Source: Montifringilla adamsi (lineage: Eukaryota; Chordata; Aves; Passeriformes; Passeridae). Taken from it: DNA of 64,000 bases. Shown in pieces: positions 24,298 through 36,254 of this stretch. The notes beneath the pieces were generated by a model. The model worked only from the letters and a program-made list of their open reading frames with translations, did no database searches and had not been told where the DNA came from. Location of the stretch: positions 62,001 through 126,000 of the forward strand of contig JAGGNK010012114.1 in the NCBI GenBank assembly GCA_017590115.1, in the 5' to 3' direction. Position 1 is the first letter of the stretch. Each line of letters begins with the position of its first letter. Both the position numbers and the translations under genes were made by a program.

Positions 24298-24858
24298 GTA
24301 GCTCCCTGCTGGACTTCCTCCAGGAGCTCCATATCTTTCTTTTACTTGGGACCCCAGAACAGGACACAGCATTCTACGTGAGGCCTCTCCAGGGCTGAGT
24401 AGAGGGACAGGGTCACCTCCCTTGACTGCTGGCAGTGCTCTTCGTAAGGCACCCCAGGATGTCACTGGCCTTCTTGGCCACCAGGGCACTGCTGGCTCAT
24501 GGAGAGCTTGTTGCCCACCAGGACCCCCAGCTTCTCCACATAGCAGCAGGTCACCCCCAGGCTGTGCTGGTGCCTGGGGTTGTTCCTCCCCAGCTGCAGG
24601 ACCCTGCACTTGCCTTTGCTGAATTTCAGAAGGTTCCTCTGTGCCCATCTCTCCAGGCTGCTGGGATCCTTCTGAAGGGCTGCTCAGCGCTCTGGGCTAT
24701 CAGCCACTCCTCCCAGCTTTGTGCTGTCGGGAAATTGCTGAGGAGGCCTCTGCCCCTTCATCTAAACCACTGATGGATAAATTCAACAATAGCAGGCCCT
24801 CGAAGGACACCACTAGTGGCAGGCCTCCACCTATACTCTGTCACTGATCACAACCCTG
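24298..24858 (-). mobile_element. CR1 LINE, 5'-ward part of the interrupted copy
   Basis: A minus-strand CR1 body. The plus strand reads 'ctccctgctggacttcctcc', 'ggagctccatatctttcttt', 'gggaccccagaacaggacac', 'cactggccttcttggccacc', 'ctgctggctcatggagagct', 'ggtgcctggggttgttcctc', 'atcagccactcctcccagct' and 'gacaccactagtggcaggcc', then ends at 'tcactgatcacaaccctgta'. This is the antisense CR1 order continuing from the copy at 23395-23810. A 195-codon minus-strand frame at 24061-24648 crosses the junction between oppositely oriented elements and is therefore not a gene. Confidence 0.9.
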
Positions 24859-24864
24859 TAGCAG

Positions 24865-27800
24865 GTAAGCAAGGGGTGTTTCTCCTGCAGGTCAGTGATG
24901 AGGGTGCAAGGCAGCTGTGCCTCAGCTCCACCTGAACCATGGTGGCAAAAGAAGAGGGGCTGGAATTTGTCAGACCTAACTGACCATCAGTGAGCTGGAG
25001 GTTGCCAAAGCAGGATTGATTTACTGTGAAGATTGCAGATGCAAGGTCTGCTCATTTTGTCATTGATACTGACTACTGCCACTGATCAAATAGATTGGTT
25101 TGTCCGGCCATGAGCTTGGAGAGACCTCCAAATAAGTATTCTGCTGTGGAGAGTATATTTCCAGAAGAGGACTTCATGTGTAACTTAATTAAATCCTAAA
25201 GACATTTAATGAATGACACTCAGCTTTTCTCACTGCAGTAAAATGACGGGGACCTGATCTTAATTTTCTTGCTGAGACTGGCCTGCAGAGCCTGAAATTC
25301 AAAGATACAATATCTGCTTTGTTACTCTATGAGCTTGCTGTAAAATATGCTGTAATCTCTGCTAGGGATATGTTGTGCATTCCCTGGAGGTTTTTCAGCA
25401 CTGAGGAACACTTCAGACTGCTTAACAGATTGTTCAGGCTTTGCCTTATAAGGTCTTTTAACTCCAGCACAAGCGCATGACAGCCCCTCCAAGTGTCAGG
25501 CTGTTGGGAACAGATCACAGCAACAGTTTCTCTACTCAGAGAGCCACATTTGTCCTGTCTGCCTTAACCTACTGCCCTTCCATCTCCTGTCCTGACAGGC
25601 AGCATAAAAATGGGGGCTTAGGGTAAAGGGTGGAAAGGGCAAAATTTAACTCTGCCTGTGAGCCTGTCCTTACAGGAAAGACTGAATGGTTTTGAATATG
25701 TCAAGATATTTTGTGTTTTACACAGATTTTGGTTACAGCTGTGGTGCCCTGGGAAGACTGGTGGTCTGCCACTTTACACATATTCTTCGGTGGTAAGGCA
25801 TGGGATCTGCTGCTCTTGGGAGACATCTCTTCTGCTGGTGAAGCCGAGAGCCATGAGTTAAAACTTGCTCTCAATTAATTCCCACTCTGCAATTTCAACA
25901 GTAGCAGCAACTCTATATCAAGGCAGCAGAAACATTTCTTTTCTATTCTCAGTGTGTCTGTGTCCTATTTTAGCAGCTCTGAAACATCAGCAGATAAGGC
26001 TAAAGTACTGAAATGGCACATGCTAACCACTGAAAGCCAAACATGCTTTGCTTTGACTTAAAATATCCTCTGGTTCAGTTCTAAGCCATGGGAAACAGAC
26101 ACTTGGGGAAATTCAGGAGTACTTTCAGCCTCTCCTGTAGTTCCCATCAGCATTACCATTGCAGCTTGGCCAGGCTGCACATTGGCAGAAACCTCACTGG
26201 CCTTTGCAAGTGTTTGGAGTTGTGGGGAAAAGCAGCCCAATGTGGGGGCAACACAGAGGGCAAAGCAGCCAGGAACAAAGCTTGGACTTCCTGCACCCCA
26301 ATCCTGCCTTGTCAGAAGGCTATACCGTCTCCTGCAGGCAAAACCCCACTCCTAAAGCTCCCTCCACACCTAAGAAAGCCTTCCACATTTCAAAAACCTA
26401 CAAATGGCAGCAACTTCGACTACACCGACTCAGTAGTTGAGTAAATCCAGGCTGTCTGGGGCAAATCATTCAAAAGAGGACCCATAGAGATAGGGTTGTG
26501 TGACTTCAGTGGGGCTACCATTCGAAACCAATCTGTTCAAAGGCTCTGAAACAGAACTGTAACCTGCTTTGAGGGCAAAAAATATCAAGACATCTGTAAC
26601 CAGTATTTGTCATCATACAACATGTTATCTAGAGCCAAAATATCACAACTTAATTAAACATTACAACTGCAATAACCACAGTATCCACAGATCTTAAGCT
26701 GCCCAGAGTTAGGCTTTTCAGAAACAGATAAAAGAGCTGCCTATGTTATGTGAGCTCTGTATACTGATAGGGACATTCATATAAAAATTTAAGCTGCATC
26801 TGCTAATCTCCAAAACAAACTAAATTTGATAGTTTTGTTGTGTGTTTGTTTGGTTTTTAAGCACATTTTAAGGACTTTTGAACCAACTTTTACTTACAGT
26901 CCTATCTAATGTGGGCACTGCTGAAAAGTTTTTCCAGTTTCCTACTTGCAGCAATGCTGCATTTGACTCTCTGGCATTGCAGCAGCTGAAATTGCCGTTC
27001 AGTCAAGGCAAACAAAATGCAAACTAACACTTGCTATGGAACTTTTAAAACAAAATCAACAGACTAAAATATTAGCTCTGCGTCCCTTGAATCATGCAAA
27101 CCAGATCTCTGATTTAAAGGCAACCTCTGTTTTTCTTGACATTTTTACATTATTAACTCATTTTTCTCAGTGCACTCTTTGTTTCTCTTCAAAGTATCAA
27201 GAAAGTTCCTTTTGGTTTGCATCTTTTTTCCTCTCTGCCTCATTCCAGAAGACTGTAAGTTATCCTTTGTTTCTGCAACAGTGGGTTTTCTGTGCTCTTT
27301 GGGAAAACTGTGATCAGATCAATTGCAGGAATGATTCTCACTACAAAATTTCACAGCTGGTACACTTTCATCATGAGGAGATGAGGCAGGCAGCCTAGAA
27401 CAAAACTCTGATAGCTGGATAACAAGTGTAGAGAAAACAAGAAAAAATGGCTATTAAAAAAGAAGGATTTTTTGGGGAGCTGATTTGTGGAACTCCTTGC
27501 TGAATTACTGCTAAGAGTCAGAACTATCAGTCAGACAGCAGAGGACTAAAATTTTAGATTGATAACAAATGCAATGTGGTTTTAAACCACTGTATTTTGA
27601 AAGGGAAAATCAAATCCAAAGTTGTTTATCAAGCTGTGATTTTGAACTCCCAGGCAAAGCTTTATTAATTTGAAGGTACTAATAAGAAGGACTTCAAATA
27701 ATTTTTTCAACCAAAAATAAAAGTACACCATATAATTTGTAAGTTTTTATGTATTATGCAATTTAACTAATCATCCTGTAACTAATCATCCCTCCTCAGC

Positions 27801-30800
27801 AACCACACAGCAAGAAGACCCAGTACTGCAGGGTTTACATTAAAAGAACAAGAAGATAAGAAGACAAGAAGACAGGCAAAGAAACACCTTCATAGAAGGA
27901 TAATTTCAAAGTTGTCAGAGCTTGACCAGTAATGACATCTACAGAATGTCTGCTTATTGATCTACTCTACTAAATAAGTTAATTTAAATTGTTTAGGTTA
28001 GAGTTTGTTTTGCACGTAGTGTTAGTGACTTGCAGATATATTGGGGGAGAGGAGGGGTAGGGAGGGGATTGGAAGAGAAATTATTAAATTCCTAGACAGA
28101 TTTGATATGTGAAAACTCAAAATACAACTTTAAATGTCCCTTCTTCCACAAGGTCCCTGTTTTCTCAAAAGTGCCATCATCTTAAATGGGGCTCTCATGT
28201 CAACAGGGAGATTTGTGCTTTCAGTATAGTTGAACTGTGGTTTGGCAATTAATAACGTGTCCAGTAAAAGAAATATTGAAGACGTTGCTTGAAACAGACA
28301 TGTCCAGGGCTTTTGTCACTTCATTGTCATCACACATCAAATACAAAATTGACATCTGCTGCGGACATACATACATAGGTTTATGCATACTTGAAGTACG
28401 CTGAAACAGCCATAAAACCACACCATGACCACCTTTCTTGATTCTAGTGACAACCTGGGTGCTAGAATAAAGAAAAACCTTTGTTTTGATGACTCTCAAC
28501 TGAACTATTTTATCTGTCTTTAAAAAGTATATTTTTAAAAATATACTTAACAATCTTTAAAAAAGTATATTTTTCCACTATAGAAACAGTCTAAAATGGG
28601 GATAAAATTAATTTGTCTGAAAAGATCTCATGCATCCACTCTCTCCATACTTTTGTTGGATGCCCAAGCTACAAATATTGTAATGCCCATAAAGTTAGAA
28701 GACCAAATACATTGGTCATCTAAAGAAATCAAGGGGAAAAATGTAGTAACAGGGAGATGATTTTTCTTTTCTGTGAGTCAAGAATAGACGATCATGTTGG
28801 GAAACATCATGAAGAAGAGATGCATTTTTTCTTTATTTGTATCTGTTTGTCTCTTTACAATTTTATAAGGAAAGCAAAGTTCCTCCACCATCCTTACAAA
28901 AGAGTCTCAGACTGTTGTGATGTGAAGAGTGGTTTGTGCAAAAGCAAACCTCAGATGAGGGATTTTTTCACTTCACTAATTGATTCAAACCTCCTAGGGG
29001 AAGTCTGCAAGATTCTGGTTCTGCACAAGAATAATTCAAGAAAAAGTAGCCTTATATTGTTAAATTAACAACCTGACATGCTGCCTGCTTCTCCAGTTGT
29101 GCAGATGGCCCTGCTACATGGTTACTATTATTTTAATACATGATGGACAAATACATATAGCACAGAGCTGCAATAGGCTCTCTCACAGTATGTGCCCTTT
29201 TTAAACAAGTTTCAGCCCCTTAGGGAGCCTTTTTGTTTTCATTCCTGACACACCTAGCAGTAACTAACCTAACTACTTGAGAACACTTTAGACCTTTTTC
29301 ATGAAGTTGAGGATACCTGCAGCCTTGCTCCACACGTTATTCTCCGATACAGGAGACATAAACCTGAGAAGGTTGGAGAAAGATGAAAAGCCTACTTAAG
29401 TACTAAATTAAGACATAACTGGAAGTTTTCAAAGTTAAAGCATTCAACATCTTCCCAAATACCTTTATTTAAAAGGATAGGTGACTGCTTAGTTTTGAAA
29501 CAATTATGTCTTGTATTCTCTTCCAGGTTTCAAAATTGAAATACATGCAGAAGCTTAAAATACAGACATGTTGACAGGGAATTTCAAAGCAGTCTAGAGG
29601 TTTAAGAATCATTTTTAAATAAATTCAGGGGAAGACAATGTCAATCATTAAGGCTGCTTTGTAAATCAGCATTAAATTTCATCCTAGGAACTTCTGACTA
29701 CTAGGTTTAATGAATACTATCTCTTCTGAATGCTGCTTACCAAACAAGACCTTTGTACGTTAGAGGTGCAAAATAAAGATGATTTACTAATTAGATGCAC
29801 ACCAGAGATACCAGTTTAATGGTAATATCATCTTGAGTGAGGCTTGTATGTGGTATGCAATAGAAGCATAGAATGCTGTTCTGTGGTGTAGAACAGTTCT
29901 CCAGTTTGTGCCTTACAGCGTTAAAGCATAAAATAATGCCATTAGAGTGACACAAATAGGAAGTCAGTAGAATTTGCATCTTCCTCCAGAATTCTGATTA
30001 AGATTTTTTTCATCATCTGCTGTCTGTAGTTTTAGTTTTGGAAAAGCACTAGAGGGAATAATACCTTCTTGTCATGACCCCGAGCAAGGAACCAGTGGGG
30101 ATACCTTTCCTATGAAAGAGACTTGACAGTGTGCTTGTGTGCCTGTGATTGTAGCATTGGAAGTGTGACCACAGAAAAGGAGCAGCCTTAATGATCCTTT
30201 CATTAAGGAAGAAATCACTTTCACATAGGCAATGCAAGATCTTCATGTAATACGTACCTGTGTTCACAGCAAAGTCTTGGCACTTCGTTGGCTGCCTTGG
30301 GCTGTGAAAAGCTTAATGAATTCCCTAGATAGCAAAAGAAGTCAGATGTACTAATTTGAATGTAGTGTAAACTGATCCAAAATTCACACTGAACTTTCAG
30401 CATGTGTCCAGAAAGTAGCCAGTTATTTTTGTTTCTTCTTTGTGGCTCTGCCACTCTCTGAAATGGAGGCCGAAAGGCCAGGAGATGATTTCTGTGTGGA
30501 AGAATTCCAGTTTTTGTCAGGTCAGAAGACAAGAAATGGCATACTGTCTAAAAATACATAATGTCATTTTGATTTTTGATTGATTGATTTTGGTTTTGGG
30601 TTTATTTATTTATGGCACCACTGACTAGCAGGTTCAAAGGCTACATGACAGGTCTCAGGAGGATTTCAGAAAGATGGACTGTGATAAATAGACCTGAGTC
30701 CATTCTAACTCACTCTTTCAAAATACTGTTAAGGCCCTTATTTGAATTGATGTAGTTAACTCCTCTTTACCACTGAGATAAAATTAAAATTTTAGTTCTT

Positions 30801-32090
30801 GTGTTCCTATAATGTGCTGAAACTGAGGAGGACTGGTTTAAATGTCCATTGTTAAATTACAAACTTCATACAGATAAGCTGTAGAGACCTCTCTGGGCAG
30901 CCCCTCCACTGAGGTGAAGGTAATGATTTCATAATTTTCCTAGTTATTTAACTTTAGCTGAAAGCTAGCCATTAACACAAACTGCCCTTGTAGACTGGAA
31001 TGGATTCCTCAAAACATTTTTGGCATTGCAAACCCAACACTAATCCTATAGCCCTTCTTCTAGGAGCTTAAGGATAGGAGACAAAGCTGAGAATGGTCTA
31101 AAGGATCTGGTAACAAAAGGATGTTTAAAAACTAGGTATTAAGTTACCTTCTGGTCATATGTGAGGGAAAAAATAAAACAAAGATCCCAGTGTCATCACA
31201 GCAATAGTAAAATACAAATATGCAGATTCTGGCCCCAGTTACATTCTGGAACACATTTATTTTCATGTTTCTACAGCTTTTGTCTTTTGGGCTGCAGACA
31301 ACTTAATTAATTTTTTTACAATCTCACTTCTGAAGCAAAATCCAGTGTACCCAAACCTCAGCAGTAAATATTTTCTCATTTTTAAGGGAATATAATTTTA
31401 GCTATGTGCTATATGTGGAGAATGATCAGAAGGCCCAAGAATAGAAATAAATACCACTAAAGGCAGTTTTCCTGTTGCAGTCCAAGTTGTTTGAAGAGAG
31501 AGAAATGCCAGAACCTACAGGAACCAAGCTTTAGTTTTAAAATCTAAAGTGAAAGAATGTACTCTTCTTTTTCGTGGCAGAATGAATAGCCAAGTCAGTT
31601 TTAAGGGACTGGAGGGGCAAGAGCCTCCTCTGTATCAGCATTACAGTTGTCAAGAACAATGAAACTCAGAACCACAAAATGTTTCAAATGGAGTGGGTAA
31701 CACAAGTCCTCGGTACACACAATTCTCAGCTCATTAACAGCTACAAAGAGATGCACAGCTAAGGGGTGGTGACCTATTTTCGTGGCATAATTTTGCTGAT
31801 AGAATTGAAATTCAACAAAAATTCCCTTTTTAGTGAAGAAAGTTGTCCTATTCACAGATATGACTCTGTCCTGCACTGTAATGCTGGCAGTATTGTTCTC
31901 ATAATTTCTCTCTGCCTCAGGTGGATGTTGAATGTCAAGGGAGGCACTGAGAATAGCAAGTGGAAAGTAAAGACAAATCAGGATTTTCTTTTTGTGTAAC
32001 TCAGAGACTATAGGAATTTGGGAAAAGTTGTCTTACATTTCTCCTCTGCAGGTCATCCAATCCCACTCTTGTGCCCAGGAGCTGTCACTG
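24865..32090. other. Unique non-coding sequence, no gene seen
   Basis: About 7.2 kb, the longest stretch here without a recognised transposable element. The frame at 27036-27398 on the plus strand has an ATG and 120 codons, but no recognisable domain. A perfect 24-bp palindrome sits at 28525-28548. The segment around 25160-25290 is AT-rich with homeodomain-type TTAATTAA and ATTTAATG sites and could be a regulatory element, but this is speculative. Confidence 0.5.
28525..28548. repeat. Perfect 24-bp palindrome
   Basis: The sequence from AAGTATAT to ATATACTT is identical to its own reverse complement over 24 bases. A second copy of the left half with its flank (TCTTTAAAAA(A)GTATATTTTT) follows at about 28555-28575, making a small direct-plus-inverted repeat cluster. 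Confidence 0.93.
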
Positions 32091-32099
32091 GGCCAGTGA

Positions 32100-32741
32100 C
32101 AGAATCACAGAACCAACTAGGCTGGAAAAGATGTTTGAGGTCATCAAGTCCAACCTATTACCTTGTCAACTAGACCATGGCAGTGAGTGCCATGTCCAGT
32201 CTTTTCTTTAAGACCTCAGGAAAGGTCTTCACCTCCCTGGGCAGTCCATTCCAATGCCCAATCACTATTTCTGTGAAGAACTTGTTCCTAATGTCCAGCC
32301 TAAACCTCCTCTGGCACAGCTTAAAGGACTGTCCTCTCATCCTGTCGCTGGTTGCCTGGGAGAAGAGGCTGACGCCCATCTGGCTACACCCTCCCTTCAG
32401 GGAGTTGTAGAGAGTGATAGGGTCTCCCCTGAGCCTCCTTTTCTTCAGGCTAAACACCCCCAGCTCCTTCAGCTGCTCCTTACAGGGCTTGTGTTCGAGA
32501 CCCTGCACCAGCCTTGCTGCCCTTCTCTGGACATGCTCCAGCTCTCAGCACCCCTCCTGAATTGGGGTCTCAGCACTGCACACAGAACTCAAGTTGTGGC
32601 CTCACCAGTACCGAGTACAGGGGAAGGATGACCTCCCTGCTTCTGCTGGCCACACTATTCCCAATACAGGCCAGGATGCCATTGGTCTTCTTGGCCATGT
32701 GAGCACCCTGCTGGCTCATGTTCAGCTGGCTGTCACGAGTA
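32100..32741 (-). mobile_element. CR1 LINE, 3' half
   Basis: A minus-strand CR1 of about 640 bases. On the plus strand it starts 'agaatcacagaaccaactag', then 'gaggtcatcaagtccaacct', and runs through the C-terminal part of ORF2. It continues to 'gccaggatgccattggtctt' and 'ttcagctggctgtcac', where it is 5'-truncated. The 3' UTR between the ORF2 stop and the end is about 70 bases. It is one of the better-preserved CR1 copies in the window, and the 'aaccaactaggctgg' tail marks a different subfamily from the 'ggttgggttggaagg' type at 60.2 kb. Confidence 0.95.
32170..32508 (-). pseudogene. CR1 ORF2 remnant: C-terminus of reverse transcriptase
   Basis: A minus-strand frame of 112 codons ends at a TAG (32170-32172) at the place where CR1 ORF2 normally ends. 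Conserved CR1 ORF2 C-terminal strings are readable: [17 protein letters not shown] near residues 14-29, SLKGG near 36-40, and [17 protein letters not shown] near 77-93. The catalytic polymerase and endonuclease domains lie upstream in a full-length ORF2 and are missing, so this fragment cannot function. The apparent first methionine is simply internal to the ORF2 reading frame. It is transposon-derived, not a host gene. Confidence 0.9.
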
Positions 32742-32749
32742 CTTCACTG

Positions 32750-34965
32750 GTCCCACTTTCCAAATTTTTTTCCATAATTTTTTCCAAATTGCTGCTTTCC
32801 AAATTTATGCTCCTGACTTCAAGTGCCCATTTTTGGCTCCCAATTTTTAGATGGGAAGAACAACACACTGTATGATATGTATACCTGCACAAAATCTCAC
32901 CTCTGTAAGAGATAAACAGATAGCTACTCTCTATGCTTTTGACAAAACCAGAAAGACTAGAAGAGAGAAAATGCAAATTCACAGAAGAGGTCTTCATGTA
33001 TAAATATTCCTGATACCTTAGTGAATAAAACTTATCTTAAAAACCTCTAAAGCAAGACAAATTCTTGCTTCAAGAATAGAATTTTATGAGCTGACACTTG
33101 TCTCACAGATTTATTAGTGTTCTGGGTTAGAACTTCTATTGTAAGGGAAAAAAGGGAAAAAAGAGAAACTTTCAGAAATGCACCATTATTTAAATTTTAT
33201 TTTTTAAGAAAATGTTGCTGGTTTTAGATCCTGTTATGTTTCAATATTTTGTTAAAAAGATTTTGCAAAACATATCATGTTCTTACAAAGAAAAGCACCA
33301 TGGAATTTAGGAGCTGAATAAAGCTGAATAAAATAAGCTCTGTTCTTCAAAGTGTGTACTTTAAAAATTAAAAATATCTGTATTTTGGGTGGTTTTAGGG
33401 TTGGGTTTATTGTTGTTTTTATTTTCATATGTAGTTAGCTAAATTGAGAACTCCTTTAAAAATACTGTTTATTAAGAAACTTTAACCTGGGCAAAATATG
33501 ATCAGAAGTAAAGCAAATTGGAAAGACTACCAGTAAAATCCGTAACTGTGGTTTGTAATGTGTGTCTTGTTCAATGCTGTACTTTTGAGGTCATAGTAAA
33601 GGAATTAGTAAAATACTCTGTTAAAACACTCTGATGTGACACAATGGTGTTTGCATTACCATGATGTTTTCTTACTCCCATTTCATATTGAAATTGTCAT
33701 TAAATTATATTTTCCATTAAGGCATAAGAAATTGAAAATCCTATTTCTATAACATTGTGACATACAATTCTGCCTCCTGTACAAAGCAGTGGTACTTGGC
33801 TGTACTTGGGACTACTCTGGTGAATGTCACAGGTATGTATCCTTTGGGTTTACATCTCAGATTTAGCTAAAAAAAGCATAAAGATAAGTGTACCTGGATA
33901 GTTCCCTATTGGTTGTGTTTATGAGGACACAAAAGTATCTACATTATTTCTTTTGCTCTTCACTGTAGTTTGTGCGCTTTTGTAGTTTGTGCTCTTCACT
34001 GTAGTTTGTGCGCTTTTACATTTTTTTACTAAAGCACCTTTTTTTAGCAAAATTCTCATTTTGGAGAGTCCTGTTAGGTTTCAAGATACAATCTCATGGG
34101 ATGAGATTTTTAGGAGACTGAATACTGGTATAATCATAGCCAAAAATTAAAGTCAGCATATATTGAGTGAATATTACTTTTATTTATTAATCAATTTTCA
34201 GTGGTCTGTGCTCTGCAGGCCAGAGCTGCATTGTTTCATTGTAAATGCATAAACACATATTTTTCACTTTTTCCTCATTTTTTAAGAAAACTGGTCAAAT
34301 TCTAAGGACTGATATCAAGTATCTAATGTTAAACAGCTGTCACTGATATTCTCAACAATGCCAAACTCATTGAAATTATTCTGAAATTCTACTTTTCAAG
34401 GGATGTAAGTATTTTTAAATTCCAGCAAGCTGTCTTCAGCCCTGCACTCTGGAGTGAAGCATCCGCCTGTATTTCCTCTCTCTCTGATTTCACAAATATT
34501 GCATAAACTGTATAAACCAGCATATTCCCATTATTAGGACAGTCAGCTGGGCATATGCATTTAAATTCTTCATGTTGGAGTGACAAACGTTGGTCTCCTG
34601 TTTCTTGGGTGAGATTTTGAGTTAAAATAATAGCAGTAACCTGAATGTGGAAGGTAATATTATTTTTATTTTTAAGAACTCTGGCAGTGACATCAGTGTT
34701 TGGGTTGAACCTGGCTTTCATTGAAGGGAAGGATATGAACTGCAGAATTTATAAAAATGGGGACACCTAGTTTGTGAGTCCAAAATGAAACGGAAAGAGG
34801 AAAACAGTGCTCAAAATATCTGCTTTATAATAGATGATTAGTCTTTTCTGGAGTGGGTGAAGGGAAGGAGCTCAACTAAAAATCCTTTTCCAAATCAGAG
34901 ATGGGATAATCTCTGAATTGGACAGAGATGAATTTGATGAATGGACTGTTAGATGAATAGGAAGA
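32750..34965. other. Unique non-coding sequence, no gene seen
   Basis: No recognised element apart from three TTTCCAAATT motifs at 32757-32805 and a 36-base tandem duplication at 33955-34017. Frames are short. Confidence 0.5.
33955..34017 (+). repeat. Local tandem duplication (36-bp period)
   Basis: A 27-base sequence (GCTCTTCACTGTAG...GCGCTTTT) at 33955-33981 recurs exactly at 33991-34017. The bases between contain a further partial copy (GTAGTTTGT). Confidence 0.9.
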
Positions 34966-34969
34966 TGGT

Positions 34970-35475
34970 GAGATGTTCACATCCAAAGTGCAGTGGTCAA
35001 TGGCTCAGAATCCCAATGGACAAGTGCATTGATAAATGACAAGTGTTGACCTCAGGAGTCCATTTTGGGACCACTGTTGCCTAATATCTCCTTTCATATA
35101 ATAGATTAGGGTATTGAGTGCACTCTCAGCAAATTTGGAGGAGACATCAAGCTGAATGGTGCAGCTGACACATTTAAAGGATGGGATGCCATCCAGAGGA
35201 CCTGGACAGACTCCAGAAGTGGAGACAGGGGAATATCATGTGGTTTAACAAGATCAAGTGCAAGGTGCTGCGCCTGTGTTGGGGCATCCCCTGGTATTGA
35301 CACAGTCTGAGGGATGAAGGGATCGAGAGCAGCCCTGCTGGAACGACTTAGGGTGCTGGTGGATGAGAGGCTGGACACGGCCCAGCCACGTGCAAACACA
35401 GCCCAGAAAGCCAAATGTGTCCTGGGCGTCATCCAAAGCAGCGTGGCCAGCAGGGTGGGGGAGGGCGTGGGGGTT
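34970..35475 (+). mobile_element. CR1 LINE internal fragment (ORF2 reverse transcriptase)
   Basis: A plus-strand CR1 fragment from the polymerase part of ORF2. Matches include 'cattttgggaccactgttgc', 'tgagtgcactctcagcaaat', 'gggatgccatccagaggacc', 'agtgcaaggtgctgcgcctg' and 'agcagcgtggccagcagggt'. Where CR1 reverse transcriptases carry the catalytic F-A-D-D box, the codons at 35134-35145 read F-G-G-D, so the enzyme is inactive. Several frames are needed to follow the protein, indicating frameshifts. The 3' part and tail are absent. The element stops at about 35475, next to the LTR remnant. Confidence 0.88.
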
Positions 35476-35477
35476 TG

Positions 35478-36248
35478 GTCAGTATGTCACCGGAGATTTT
35501 GTTCCACTGCACAGGGAGAGAAGTAGTTTGGGTCCCTTCTCATGGGAGAGAGTTCTCAGCGAACCTCTCTGATGTGGGTCCAATCTCATGAGCAGCAGTC
35601 CTCCCAAAACTGCTGCAACATGGGTCACTTTTTCCACGGGGTGCAGTCCTCCAAGGACAGGCTGCTCCAGCCTGGAACAAGGGCCCTCTCTCTCCACTGA
35701 GTCTCCCACTGGATCACAGCCTCCTCCAGGCATCCACCTGCTCTGGCATGGGCACCTCTCCCGTGGGCTGCAGGTAGGTCTCTGCATCTGCTGTGGATCC
35801 CCAGGGGCTGTGGGTGAATCTCTGCATCCCCTGTGGATCCCCACGGGCTGCAGAGCCACAGGTGCTTCACCTTGGTCTCACCACGGCTGCAGAGGAATCT
35901 CTGCTCCAGTGCCTGGAGCACCTCCTTCCCCTCCCTGTCCAGTGACCATGGTGTCTCCATGTTGTTTCCCTCACGTGTTCTCACCCCTTCCTCTTCTCTG
36001 GCTGGCATTAAAACCACAGTACCATCTTTGTTTTGATTTTCTTCTTAAATATGTTATCACAGAGGGGTTAACAAAATCTCTAATTGGCCCAGCCTTGGCC
36101 AGCAGTGTGTCAATCTTCAGAGCCATCAGAGATAGACTCTGCTGGACATGGTGGAAGCTTCCAGCAGCTTCTCACAGAAGCCACCTCTGTGGATTCCCCT
36201 ACCCCTCTTCCCCTGCCTCCAAAAACCAGGCCATGCAAAACCAACACA
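35478..36248 (-). mobile_element. Endogenous retrovirus LTR remnant (3'-truncated)
   Basis: Read on the minus strand, it starts TGTGTTGGTTTTGCATGG at 36248, as expected for an LTR. It passes 'cttctgtgagaagctgctgg' and a TATA-like ATATTTAAG at about 36042-36054, and continues through a GC-rich stretch containing 'gtgctccaggcactggagca'. It then runs through CCACGCTGGAGCAG-like reiterated modules (around 35590-35700). The pattern matches a class of passerine LTR I recognise but cannot name. The polyadenylation and U5 end are missing at the left boundary. A 231-codon plus-strand frame (35588-36283) reflects the GC-rich, stop-poor sequence and has no known protein match. Confidence 0.7.
35765..35843 (+). 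repeat. Two tandem units of about 39 bp inside the LTR
   Basis: The unit GGGCTG...TCTCTGCATC...CTGTGGATCCCCA occurs at 35765-35803 and again at about 35804-35843, with a few differences. Reiteration here is a feature of this LTR type. Confidence 0.8.
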
Positions 36249-36254
36249 GAAGCA

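Noticed and set aside
24061..24648. 195-codon minus-strand open frame
   Set aside because: It runs across the boundary between plus-strand CR1 tails and a minus-strand CR1 body, so no single biological protein corresponds to it.
27036..27398. 120-codon plus-strand frame with an ATG start
   Set aside because: There is no recognisable domain, signal peptide or splice context. Its composition follows the local base bias, and chance occurrence is plausible.
35106..36017. Several overlapping frames on both strands in the CR1/LTR area
   Set aside because: They are shadows of a CR1 ORF2 fragment and of a GC-rich LTR, not independent genes.
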